The position numbers were made by a program, and so were the translations under genes. A stretch of 64,000 bases of DNA from CAYMYN01 sp964394665. GTDB taxonomy: Bacteria; Planctomycetota; UBA1135; GCA-002686595. The stretch lies in assembly GCA_964394665.1 (NCBI GenBank), contig CAYMYN010000008.1, forward strand, positions 62,001 to 126,000, read 5' to 3'. Shown here one piece after another: positions 1 through 8,900 of this stretch; within the stretch, counting starts at the first letter, position 1, and the number at the start of each line of letters is the position of its first letter. The notes beneath the pieces are model-generated. The model saw only the letters and a list, made by a program, of their open reading frames with translations, had not been told where the DNA came from and ran no database searches.

Positions 1-287
1 TTGAACACGGTCAACACCTCGCTCATGGTCTGGCTGGGGAAGTGGTTGACCTCCGCCGCGCGATACACGAGCGAGACGGTCAAGGCCACCGTGGCCGCGA
101 CCACCGCCCACACGTGGGGCTCGAAGCTCGAGAGGGGCCGGCTGTCCCGGGCGACCGCGCCGCGGATGTGACGCACCGCCGCCCACAGAGCGGCGAGGAT
201 GCCGAGGACCGCGATGGCGTCCGCGATCAGCATCCAGCGCGTGGAGGCGTTGAGTTGAACCCAGTAGGACCACTCGGTGAAGCTCAT
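1..287 (-). CDS. ccsA: Cytochrome c biogenesis protein CcsA (N-terminal part, runs off the window)
   Basis: Only the first 95 codons are present; the rest lies beyond base 1. The ATG at 287 follows an AAGGGAG ribosome site. The protein begins with a hydrophobic segment at about residues 17-35, a second at about 55-73, and then NHFPSQTMSEVL. This resembles the (G/N)HFP-x-S-x-x-x-ES motif of the CcsA/ResC family, which handles haem for cytochrome c maturation at the outer face of the cytoplasmic membrane. The gene begins 23 bp after the ResB-like gene, its usual partner in the System II complex. Family assignment rests on the motif, the topology and the neighbour. Confidence 0.8.
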   Translation of the reverse strand, partial: MSFTEWSYWVQLNASTRWMLIADAIAVLGILAALWAAVRHIRGAVARDSRPLSSFEPHVWAVVAATVALTVSLVYRAAEVNHFPSQTMSEVLTVF

Positions 288-310
288 CGGATGGGGCTCC
301 CTTCAGAGAC

Positions 311-3010
311 TCAGGCGCGCTGCGCCAGCTTGCGGCGGCGGCGCGAACTCTCGACCAGCGGGCGGACGATGAAAGCCAGGATGGTCCCGCCGATCACCGT
401 GTACATGCCCGCGAGCACGGTGAGGATGCCGGGGTCGTAGACGACGCCGATCCCCGAATAGGTCGGGATCTCGGGGATCGCGTTGGTCTGGAAGAACCGG
501 TAGCCGCGGTACTTGAAGTAGTCGTTCACGCGGATCTCGCGTTGCGCCTCGGGGCCGAGATCGACGCGCTTGACGGGACCGACGAAGTCATTGTGACCGT
601 CGCCGTCGAGGTCGCGCAGCGTCAGCAGGCCACCGTCGATGTCGGGTCGCTTGCGGTTGGCCTCGTAGAGCGAGTGCACCTGGGCCCGCAGGGGCTCGGG
701 AAGCGACTCGATGGGCTCGCCGCTGGCCCCGCTGAAGATGCGCACGGTGCCCTCGGGGTGCTTCTCGTAGATCGAGAGCACGCTGCGCCATTCGAAGGGC
801 ATGACGCGGGTGTTCTCGAAGTAGCGCAGATAGAAGCGGTTCTCGGGGTCGCGCCACAGGTCCGCCAGGCTGGCCGAAGTGGTCGCCATGCGAACCTCCT
901 CGACCCGTTCGTCGGGGGTCTCCGGGTCGAGGATCACGTCCAGGACCAGGCCCTTGGCGTCCTGGGAGTAGAAGCTCTGGTCGAAACCCGACACGACGAT
1001 GTCGGGGTCGAAGCGCAGGTTCTTCTCGAAGGTCGCGTCCTCGATGGCCCGGGCGAGGATCACGTTCGTGCGCTCGCCCAGCGGCAGCATCGTGCCCAGC
1101 TCGAGCGTCCGGCGCTCGCCGCTCTCCGAGTAGAGGGTCGGTGCCCCGCCCCCGCCCCACACCAGGGCGTGACGCGGCGGGCCGGCGCTGGCCCAACGCT
1201 CCCACTCGAGGTCCAGAACCAGATCGTCGAACTCGTACTTCTCCTGCTTGCCGTGCTGGGAGGCCTCGACCTGCTCGAGCACCAGCCGGCGTTCGCTGCG
1301 GCCGTCGGCCGCGTGGATCTTCACCCACAGGCCCGGGTACAGCGGCGGCTGCTCGGCCAACGGCCGCGGGTCGCGGATCTCGCTCAAGGTGTTGGGGTCC
1401 ACCTGGTGGTGGGCGGTGGCCTCGACGACCTCGATCTCGTATCCGCCGGGCGCCGAGAAGCGCTGGCCGAGCTCCCCCACGACCACCCGTTGGGCGACCA
1501 CGTCCCCCGCCCCGAGGCTGCGCACCGAAAGCACGCCCAGGCGCGCATCGGCGGGGCCGGGGAAGAGCGTGCGCGGATCGAGCGAGGCGCGCTCGGCCTC
1601 GCCCACGTGCACGGCCTTGAGGCGGAACTCCCACAGGGGATCCCAGTGCAGCTCCTTGCCCGGGATCTGCGGCGAGAGGTACTCGATGCGCCGCACGTCC
1701 CCGGACTCTCCGGGCTGGGCTCCGGAGCGAACGGCCTTCAGGATGCGGGTGAAGTCGGGGACCCGCAGCTCGACCAGCGGGCCGAAGCCGGACTCGTTCG
1801 TCGCGGCCTCGCGCAGGATCGGGGGCCCGACGTGCGCATGCTCGGCGAGGTCCTTCACCCGCAGGCGGATGCGCGGTCGGAGCTTACCCGTGCCCGCGTC
1901 CTCGATCCAGTCGAGGTCGATCTCGCGCCCGCGCCAGAGGGTGTAGCTCGGCGGGCGGGTCTGGAAGTCCTCGTCGAGGAAGCCCACCTCGAGCTGCTTC
2001 CAGTCCTGACGACCGAAGTGATCGAGCCGCACCCAGAACGGCATGCGCCCCGGCTTGTTGGGGTCGTGGTGGCGCCAGAAGTCGCGCTTGGGCGCTTCGC
2101 GCAGGTCCAGGTGCAGGATGCCGCGCTCGGTGTGCTTGGCGCTGAACGCGACCCCGATCAGGATCCCGAGCATGCCCAGGTGCGTGACGAGGAAGCCGAT
2201 CTTCTGGACCGAGAGCAGCTTGCGCAGCGAGAACTTGAACAGGTTCGCGAGCAGGGCGAAGCCCAGGAGCCAGCCCAGGGTCCGGAACCAGTGCGACTTG
2301 TAGGCCCGGTTGAGGTCCAGGGTGGTGGCCAGGTTGAAGGCCGAGCGCAGGGTGTCGTCGTGGCGGTCGATGAGGGCCCGGATCTCGTTGCTCTTGGGGC
2401 CGCTGCGGAAGGCCGCCTCCATCTGGATCCGGCGGTTCTTCTGTTCCTCACGGCCGTACTTGCGGCCGTAGTCGTCCAGGCGCGCCAGCACCGGCTCGGG
2501 GATCTCCGCCTCGGGCAGGCCCTTGCCGAAGACCTTCCCGTAGATCGGGACCGCGTTCAGCATGTGGTAGAGGAAGTAGCCCTCCGCCCAGCGGAACTGC
2601 TTGTACTGCTCCTCGTAGTTCTCGCGCGTGACCCGCTGCTCGGGATCCTCGAAGCCCTCGATCTGCGGCACGAGCACCCCGATGCAGACCGCGATCGTGC
2701 CGATCGAGGTCAGCGCGACGCCGACGTGCATGTCCCGGAAGAAGCGCAGGATGGCCTGGCGCGTCAGGTAGCACAGCACCAGCGTCGAGGCGCAGAACGC
2801 CAGGAACAGGCCGTCGCGCACCGAGAACCCGTCCTGGGCAAAGGTGCCGTACACGGTCCAGAAAGCCTGCCCGATCAACATCAGGAGCAGGATCACGCCC
2901 GCGGCCGAGAAGAACCCCCAACGGAAGTGCTTCGGCTTGGGGGGCGCCGCACCGGCGGATTGGGCGGGGCCGCTCGACTCGATCGGGTCCATGGTCTTCT
3001 GCGTCTGCAT
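311..3010 (-). CDS. ResB-like cytochrome c biogenesis protein (CcsB), large
   Basis: Membrane component of System II cytochrome c maturation. Three hydrophobic segments lie within about the first 120 residues, two more around 245-295, and one at the extreme C terminus. A very long extracytoplasmic region sits between the last two. The C-terminal YRFFQTNAIPEIPTYSGIGV followed by the final membrane span is the recognisable ResB signature (YRFYQ...PG). At about 900 residues it is larger than the typical ResB of 450-600; long loop insertions account for this. I chose ATG 3010 because GGAGAAGG lies 7 bases upstream; an ATG at 3034 (8 residues longer) has no visible site. It is directly followed by ccsA and preceded by a polyprenyl synthase, tatA and mobA in one run. 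Confidence 0.82.
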   Translation of the reverse strand: MQTQKTMDPIESSGPAQSAGAAPPKPKHFRWGFFSAAGVILLLMLIGQAFWTVYGTFAQDGFSVRDGLFLAFCASTLVLCYLTRQAILRFFRDMHVGVALTSIGTIAVCIGVLVPQIEGFEDPEQRVTRENYEEQYKQFRWAEGYFLYHMLNAVPIYGKVFGKGLPEAEIPEPVLARLDDYGRKYGREEQKNRRIQMEAAFRSGPKSNEIRALIDRHDDTLRSAFNLATTLDLNRAYKSHWFRTLGWLLGFALLANLFKFSLRKLLSVQKIGFLVTHLGMLGILIGVAFSAKHTERGILHLDLREAPKRDFWRHHDPNKPGRMPFWVRLDHFGRQDWKQLEVGFLDEDFQTRPPSYTLWRGREIDLDWIEDAGTGKLRPRIRLRVKDLAEHAHVGPPILREAATNESGFGPLVELRVPDFTRILKAVRSGAQPGESGDVRRIEYLSPQIPGKELHWDPLWEFRLKAVHVGEAERASLDPRTLFPGPADARLGVLSVRSLGAGDVVAQRVVVGELGQRFSAPGGYEIEVVEATAHHQVDPNTLSEIRDPRPLAEQPPLYPGLWVKIHAADGRSERRLVLEQVEASQHGKQEKYEFDDLVLDLEWERWASAGPPRHALVWGGGGAPTLYSESGERRTLELGTMLPLGERTNVILARAIEDATFEKNLRFDPDIVVSGFDQSFYSQDAKGLVLDVILDPETPDERVEEVRMATTSASLADLWRDPENRFYLRYFENTRVMPFEWRSVLSIYEKHPEGTVRIFSGASGEPIESLPEPLRAQVHSLYEANRKRPDIDGGLLTLRDLDGDGHNDFVGPVKRVDLGPEAQREIRVNDYFKYRGYRFFQTNAIPEIPTYSGIGVVYDPGILTVLAGMYTVIGGTILAFIVRPLVESSRRRRKLAQRA

Positions 3011-3053
3011 CGGCGGGCCTTCTCCGTCGTTCATCGGGCTCGGGCGGGGAAAC

Positions 3054-4040
3054 TCACCAGCGGCGCTGGAGCACGAACCCGCTCAACTCCTCGAGGGCCG
3101 CGCGAGCCGGCGAGGCGGGCAAGGGCTCGAGGCGGCGCATCGCGCACAGTACCAGCTCTCGGGCCCGGCCCATCGCGTACTCGATGCCGGGCTCGAGGTC
3201 GCACACGCCGTGCAAACGCCCGAGGCGATCCTCGAGCCCGGGCAGGGTGTACGCGTCGCGCATGCGCGCGCGGGTCGCGCCGTCGGCGCCCGCGTAGACG
3301 TGCAGCACCGGCAGGGTGACCTTGCCGTCGGCGACGTCGGTGCCGACGTTCTTGCCCACGACGTCCGGGTCCCCCATCAGGTCCAGGCAGTCGTCCACGA
3401 TCTGGAACGCCAGGCCGATCTCCCAGCCGAAGGCGCGCATCTCGCGGCCCAGGGCCTCTTCCGCGTCCGGGTAGCGCACCCCCAGCTCGCAGGCCGCGGC
3501 GTAGAGGCCCGCGGTCTTGGCGCCGGCGATGGCCTCGTAGCGCTCCTGGGAGAGCTCGAAGTGGTAGCGCTGGGCGCTCTGGTCGATCTCCCCCACGCAC
3601 AGTCGGCGCGTCGTCTCGGAGAGCACCTGGCTGCACAGGCGCGAGGAGAGGTCGGTCGAGAGGGCGAAGGCCCGGGCGTAGAGGAAGTCGCCCAGGAGGA
3701 CGGCCACCTGGTTGTCCCAACGCTGGTGCACGCACGCGACCCGCCGGCGCACGGTGGCCGCGTCGAGCACGTCGTCGTGCACCAACGTCGCCAGGTGGAT
3801 CATCTCGACGATGGCCGCCATCGCCGGGTGTTCGTCGGTCGCGCGCCCCGTGGCCCGCCCCGTGAGCAACACCAGCGCGCCGCGCAGCTGCTTGCCGCGG
3901 AAGCGCCCCAGGTGCTGGGTCATGTCGGTGACCGCGGCCGAGGCGTCGGCCACTTGGGCGATCAAGAGATCGCGCATGCGCTGCATGTCGGCCTCGATGG
4001 GCTCGAGCAGACGCAACAGTCGCGCATCGGCCGGACTCAC
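3054..4040 (-). CDS. Polyprenyl diphosphate synthase (trans-type, IspB/HepPP-like)
   Basis: Condenses isopentenyl diphosphate onto an allylic diphosphate to make the long isoprenoid chain used for quinones. The two Mg-binding aspartate motifs are intact: HDDVLD (residues about 88-93) and VDDCLD (about 215-220), with GKQLR near residue 49. The length of 328 residues matches octaprenyl and heptaprenyl synthases. The GTG start at 4040 overlaps the mobA stop as GTGA and has GGGAGG about 8 bases upstream, so the longer upstream frame is not needed. Being next to cytochrome c biogenesis genes fits a respiratory quinone role. Chain length cannot be read from the sequence alone. Confidence 0.9.
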   Translation of the reverse strand: MSPADARLLRLLEPIEADMQRMRDLLIAQVADASAAVTDMTQHLGRFRGKQLRGALVLLTGRATGRATDEHPAMAAIVEMIHLATLVHDDVLDAATVRRRVACVHQRWDNQVAVLLGDFLYARAFALSTDLSSRLCSQVLSETTRRLCVGEIDQSAQRYHFELSQERYEAIAGAKTAGLYAAACELGVRYPDAEEALGREMRAFGWEIGLAFQIVDDCLDLMGDPDVVGKNVGTDVADGKVTLPVLHVYAGADGATRARMRDAYTLPGLEDRLGRLHGVCDLEPGIEYAMGRARELVLCAMRRLEPLPASPARAALEELSGFVLQRRW

Positions 4041-4741
4041 GCACGCACCTCCCCGTCGCAGCGTCGGCGCTCGGTCTCGAGGTCCTCGGGGGTGTTCAGA
4101 TTGCATGCGGGATCGTCCACCCGCACGCCGGTCGCGGCGCGCGCGCGCTCCCAGGCGAGCGCCGCCGTCCGCGGGAGCTCGCCGTCGGCGCGCGGGAAGT
4201 CGCGGAACGCGCGCACGCGCAGGCGACCCGCGGCCTGGGCCGCGCGCATGGCCGGCGCCAGGCTGCGGCGGTAGACCCCGCACAGCGGGTCCTCGCCGCT
4301 CTCGCCCGCGAAGCTGCAGGCGTCGAGCCCGCCATCGCCGGCCGCGCGCAGGAGCGCGAGGAAGTCCGCCGGGACGACCCGCGGCATGTCGCAGGCGAGC
4401 ACCAGCGCCCACTCGTCCTCGCCCCGCTCGAGGGCCGCCACCAACCCCGCAGTGGGACCGCCCAGGCCCGGCTCGTCGAGCACGAGCGGCAGACCCACCT
4501 CGCGATAGCGCGGCTCCGGTCCACAGGCGAGGACGACCCGCGGCGTCAGCGCGAGGAGCGTCCGCGCCGCGCGTTCGACGAGGGATCGTCCGCCCAACTC
4601 CGCGGCGCCCTTGTCGAAGCCCATGCGTCGGCTGCGGCCGCCGCACAGCACGACCCCCAGGATGCCTCCGGGGGCCGCGGCCGCGGCATCCGCGCGCAGG
4701 TTCGGGTCCACGATGGGGCGCTCCAGCACCGAACGGCTCAC
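4037..4741 (-). CDS. mobA: Molybdenum cofactor guanylyltransferase MobA
   Basis: Transfers GMP from GTP to molybdopterin to form the guanine dinucleotide cofactor. The N-terminal nucleotide-binding motif LCGGRSRRMGFDKG (about residues 32-45) and the later LVLACDMPRV are diagnostic. The C-terminal NLNTPEDLE is also typical of the family. The length of about 234 residues is slightly above the usual 190-200 because of a 25-residue lead. I chose GTG 4741, 7 bases after the tatA stop with GGGAG upstream; an in-frame GTG at 4780 would overlap tatA and has no ribosome site. The stop overlaps the next start as GTGA. No other molybdopterin gene is in the window. Confidence 0.88.
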   Translation of the reverse strand: MSRSVLERPIVDPNLRADAAAAAPGGILGVVLCGGRSRRMGFDKGAAELGGRSLVERAARTLLALTPRVVLACGPEPRYREVGLPLVLDEPGLGGPTAGLVAALERGEDEWALVLACDMPRVVPADFLALLRAAGDGGLDACSFAGESGEDPLCGVYRRSLAPAMRAAQAAGRLRVRAFRDFPRADGELPRTAALAWERARAATGVRVDDPACNLNTPEDLETERRRCDGEVRA

Positions 4742-4748
4742 CTCGCGT

Positions 4749-4988
4749 TCACTCCCGCGATCCTTCGCGGCGCGTCTCACCGGAGTGCAGCGTCCCGCCC
4801 GCGCCCGGGGCCGGGGGGAGCTTCTCGTTGCCCTCCGCGTCCTGCAGCCCCTTCTTGAACTGCGTGATCGACGAACCCATGGCGCGCGCCAGCTCGGGCA
4901 GCTTGCGCGCGCCGAAGAGCAGGAGCACGATCCCGACCAGGATCAGGAGCTCCCACATGCCCGGCATTCCGATGGCTAGGTTGGACAT
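4749..4988 (-). CDS. tatA: Sec-independent (twin-arginine) translocase subunit TatA/TatE
   Basis: A 79-residue protein with one N-terminal membrane helix (about residues 10-24), followed by the hallmark LLLFGARKLPELARAMG and an amphipathic helix ending in a charged tail. TatA oligomers form the membrane passage for folded Tat substrates. It is first in the run tatA-mobA-polyprenyl synthase-ResB-CcsA. No tatB or tatC is nearby. A possible substrate within this window is the SUMF-fold protein at 52448-53221, whose N terminus has a twin-arginine-like RRDVL. Confidence 0.93.
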   Translation of the reverse strand: MSNLAIGMPGMWELLILVGIVLLLFGARKLPELARAMGSSITQFKKGLQDAEGNEKLPPAPGAGGTLHSGETRREGSRE

Positions 4989-5093
4989 AGTCGCTCGCGG
5001 ACCCCGAGTCGGTCCAAGGGTGGCCCGCGCCGACCGAGGGGAACTCGGGGACCTGCGGGCGCACGCCGGGGACCCTCGACGGGTCGGCCTCGC

Positions 5094-5099
5094 ATTCTA
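5094..5099 (-). promoter_or_regulatory. Candidate -10 element (TAGAAT) upstream of tatA
   Basis: The reverse strand reads TAGAAT in the 189-bp gap between the MnmC-like gene and tatA, about 105 bases before the tatA start. It is one of very few AT-rich hexamers in the gap. No convincing -35 was seen. The rest of the gap (4989-5177) shows nothing else I can name. Confidence 0.35.
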
Positions 5100-5177
5100 G
5101 GTCATCGGAGGGTGCCGCCGATCGGCCGTCCGGGCAGGATTTTGCCCGCCTCGGGCGCGCGTGGGCGCCGCGGGCGA

Positions 5178-5996
5178 TCACGGCCGCGGCGCTTCGACGC
5201 AGAACGGGGCGCGGAGCTCGTCCGCGCGGCGCTCCAGGCGGCGCGCGAGGCGGGGCGGGAGCGGCGCCCCGGCGAGGTCCGGCCCGGCCAGGGTGCCCTC
5301 GCGTTTGGTTCCCACCCGCGGGCCGAGGCAGACCCCGAGCCCCGCGGCCACGAGCCCCGCGCGCACCGCCGTGGCCGCGCTGTACGTCGAGAGCACGGAT
5401 CCCGGAGCCATGCGACGCGCGACCTCGCGCAGAAAGGTCGGCTCCCACAGCGCGCGATCCGAGCGCGGCGAGAACGGGTCGAGGAACACGACGTCGAAGC
5501 GCTGCGCCGGATCGAGTCCGGGCAGGGTCCGGCGCCCATCCCCCAGGACCAGGCGCAGCGCGCCGCGACCCAAGGGCACCTCCCGCGCGCCGTCCGGCCG
5601 GGGCTCGGCCCCGAGGGCCGCCGCGAGCGCCGCCGCCACCGCGCGCCAGGGGCCCGTCCAAGGCCGCTCCGGCGCCTCCGCCCGAGCCAGTTCGAGCGCC
5701 GCCCGCGGCGCGCGCGGGTCGATCTCGAGGGTCGTCACCAGCAGCGGCGCGTCGTGCTGCTCGGCGGCGAGGAAGGCCGCGGCGAGCGAGAGACCCGGGC
5801 CGGTGCCGACGTCGAGCAGCCGCAGCGCGCTCCCCCGCGCGAGGCGGCCGGGCAGGTCGCAGGCGAGCACGTGCCGACCCCAGGCCTCGCTCCAGGCGCC
5901 GTGCGCCGAGTGGCAGGCCTCGCCATGGTCGGGGTGCACGAGCGTCGGGCTACCGTCCGCGGTGCGCTCGACGCGCCACTCCCGCGGCGTGCTCAC
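5178..5996 (-). CDS. MnmC-type tRNA (mnm5s2U34) methyltransferase domain protein
   Basis: SAM-dependent methyltransferase of the family that includes the N-terminal half of MnmC, which methylates the wobble uridine of some tRNAs. Visible features are CHSAHGAWSEAW near the N terminus, the SAM loop LLDVGTGPGLS at about residues 56-66, FDVVFLDPFSPRSD, and then STYSAATAVRAGL with a VGTKREG ending. The 272 residues cover only the methyltransferase; the FAD-dependent oxidase half of proteobacterial MnmC is absent, as in many stand-alone homologues. The GTG start at 5996 overlaps the stop of the WD40 kinase as GTGA, so it is probably translated by coupling. MnmA, from the same tRNA pathway, is at 32688-33785. 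Confidence 0.75.
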   Translation of the reverse strand: MSTPREWRVERTADGSPTLVHPDHGEACHSAHGAWSEAWGRHVLACDLPGRLARGSALRLLDVGTGPGLSLAAAFLAAEQHDAPLLVTTLEIDPRAPRAALELARAEAPERPWTGPWRAVAAALAAALGAEPRPDGAREVPLGRGALRLVLGDGRRTLPGLDPAQRFDVVFLDPFSPRSDRALWEPTFLREVARRMAPGSVLSTYSAATAVRAGLVAAGLGVCLGPRVGTKREGTLAGPDLAGAPLPPRLARRLERRADELRAPFCVEAPRP

Positions 5997-8900
5997 GAAC
6001 CCTCGCCTTCGGTGCCCACCAGCGCCTCGAGCCGGCCCTCGAGCTCCCGACCCAACACGTAGGCCGCCGTGCGCTCCGTGCTCGGCAGTTGCTCGGCCAG
6101 GGAACGCAGTCGCTCGAGGTCCTCGCGCACGCCGAGCGGCTCGCCCCGCTCGAGGCGGGCGAGGGCACGGAAGCCGAAGTCGCGCCCATCCGGGGGCAGG
6201 TTGCGCGTGCGCCGCTCGCGGATCGCGAGCTCCAGCAACCCCAAGCCGGCGTCGAGCTCTCCCGCGCGCACCAGGGCCGCCCCCAACACGCCGGAGGTCA
6301 CCGGGAGGTCCGGACGGATGTCGTGCGCCGCGCGCGCGGCGGCCACCGCCGCGCTCAGGTCCTTGGGCGCGCTCGCCGGTTGCAGCAGGACCTCGTACGC
6401 CTTGCCCGCCAGGAAGAGCGGATCGGCCGCGCGGATGCGCGCCAGGCGCAGGCTGGCGGCGCGCATCTCGCTCTCCAGGGTGCGGTTGGCCTCGAGCGCG
6501 GAGACGACCAGGGCCGACCAGTTGAGCCGCTCGTAGAGGCTGTCGACCAACACGCCGGCCTCGCGCTGCACCCGCCGCGAGCGTTCGAGCTGCGCGTAGC
6601 GCGGCGCGGCCGGCGAGGACTCCCAGATGCGCACCGCGCCGCGGTCGTCCCCCGAGAGCAGCCGTTGGCCGTCGGCGCTGAAGGCCACTGCGGTCACCGC
6701 CCCGGCGTGGCCGCCGAGGGCCAACAACACGTCGCCCCAGAGCGGATCCCAGACGCGCACTCCGCCGTCGCGCGCGCCGCTCGCGATGCGCTGGCCCTGG
6801 GGGTCGAAGGCCACCGACAGGACCTCCGAGTCGTGACCCACCAGCCGCAACGCGACGTCGCGCTCCTGGATCCGCCGCACGGCGATCGTGCCGTCCTGCG
6901 AGGCGGTCAGGAGCCGCTCCCCGCGCGGGTCGAAGGCCATGGCCGTCACGCGCCGCGGATGGGCGCGCGAGAAGAGCGCCACGGTACGGCCCTCGACGAG
7001 GTCGAAGACCCGCACGGCTTCGTCGGCCGAAGCCGCGGCGAGCAACGTCCCGTCGTGGGAGAGCGCCAGGACCCGCGTCCGGCGTGGACCCTCCGCGGGC
7101 CGTCGCGGCACGCTGGCGGGGTCCTCGAGGTCCAGCACGTACACGCCCTCGTCCCCCGCGATCCAGGCCAACCAGCGGCCGTCGCCGGAGAAGGCCAGGG
7201 CCGACGCGCCGCCGTGCTCGGCCTCGATCGAACGCGCGAGCTCGCCGCCCGCGGTGCGCAGCAACGACACCGGACCGCGCAGGCTGCCTTCGGCGACGAA
7301 GCGGCCGTCGGGCGAGTAGGCGACCGCGGTCGCGCTGCGCGCCGGGCCGGCCTCCGTGCGGGCGTGGACGAACAGGAGTTCCCCCGTCTCGGCCACCCAC
7401 CCGCGGGAGCCGCCGCGCTGCGGCCAGGCGAGCACCCATCCCCGCGCCGGGTCGTGCCCGAGGGCGGCCACCGAGCCCCAGGCCTCCAGCTCGAGCCCCT
7501 CCGGCCGCCAATCGAGGTCCCACTGGCGCACGCTTCCGTCGAGGGACGCGCTCGCGACGCGCCCGTCGGCCAGGCCCAGCACAGCCACGACCGGCTGGCC
7601 GTGGCCGCGCAGGACGCGCAGACCCTCGCCGGTCTCGGTCGCCCACAGCCGCAGGGTCCCGTCGGCGCCGCCCGAGATCACCCGTCGGCCGTCGATGGTG
7701 AAGGCGCACGCGTGCACCGCTCCCACGTGGCCGCGGAGCATGGTGTGCTTGCCACCTTCCTCGACGTTCCAGACGATCAAGGTCCCGTCCTCGGAGGCCG
7801 ACGCGCAGAAGCTGCGCTCGGTCGGCGACCAGACCAGGTCCGTGATGGGCCGGCTGTGCCCGCCCAACGCGTGCACGAGGCGCGGCGCGTTCCCGTCGCC
7901 CTCGAGGTCCCACACGCGCACCAACCGGTCGTCGCCGCCGGCCACCACGGTGCGACCGTCGGCGTCGATGGCGGCCGCGCGCAGGGGCCCCTCGCCGCCG
8001 GTGAGCACCGCGACCGCTCGTCCGGTGAGCGGCTCCCACACCCGCACGCTGCCATCTTCCGAGGTCGTGAGCAGACGCCGGCCGTCCGCGCTCCAGGCGA
8101 CGCTCGTCACCGGGCCCTCGTGCCCCACCAGGCGCAGCAACGGTCGGCCCTCGAGCGCGTTCCAGAGCTGCACTTCGCGGCCCAGGCTCGTAGCGGCCGA
8201 GAGCCCGTTGGGCGAGAGCGCCGCCACCTGCCGCGGGGCCGGGCCCAGGAACGCCGGCAGGATGCCCCCGGGCAAGCGCACCGTGCGGCCGGTCGAGAGC
8301 TCGTGCACCAGGGCGTGCACGCGGTCGTGGCCCGCGCTCACGACGAGCCGTCCATCGGCGCCCAGGCACACCGACGCGGCGCCGCTGAACAGGCGCGCCC
8401 AGCTCTGGACGCTCTCGTCGGTCTGCAGGGCGAGGTGGCGCCACTCCCAACCGCGCAGGGCGGGCTCGCAGGCGTCCAGGGCCGCCGAAGCGCGCGGCAG
8501 CTCCTCGAGCCGCAGGCTCGACTCGGCCGCGATCAGGTTGGCGCGATAGGTCTGGCGCTCGGCCCGCGAGGCGTTGCGCGCGGCGACGTCGCGTTGCTCG
8601 AACGCGTGCCGCTGTTGCTCGAGGGCCTCGCGGGCCTTCTCGTCCGCGCGGTCGCGGGCGGACAGGAGCTGGCGCTGGGTGGACTCGAGCTCCTCGACCT
8701 TGCTGCGCAGCTCGTCCTCGGCGTCGATGGCGCGCTCGAGGGCCAGGCTCGTGGCGGCCTGCTCGCGCCCGAGCTGCTCGAGGTTCTGGGCCTGCTGCCA
8801 GACGAAGAACACACCGCTGCCGACGGCCAGCAGCACCAGGGCGAAGAGCGCGGCCGCGACGCCCTGGTTGCGCTCGACCCACTTGCGCGCCTCGTAGAGG

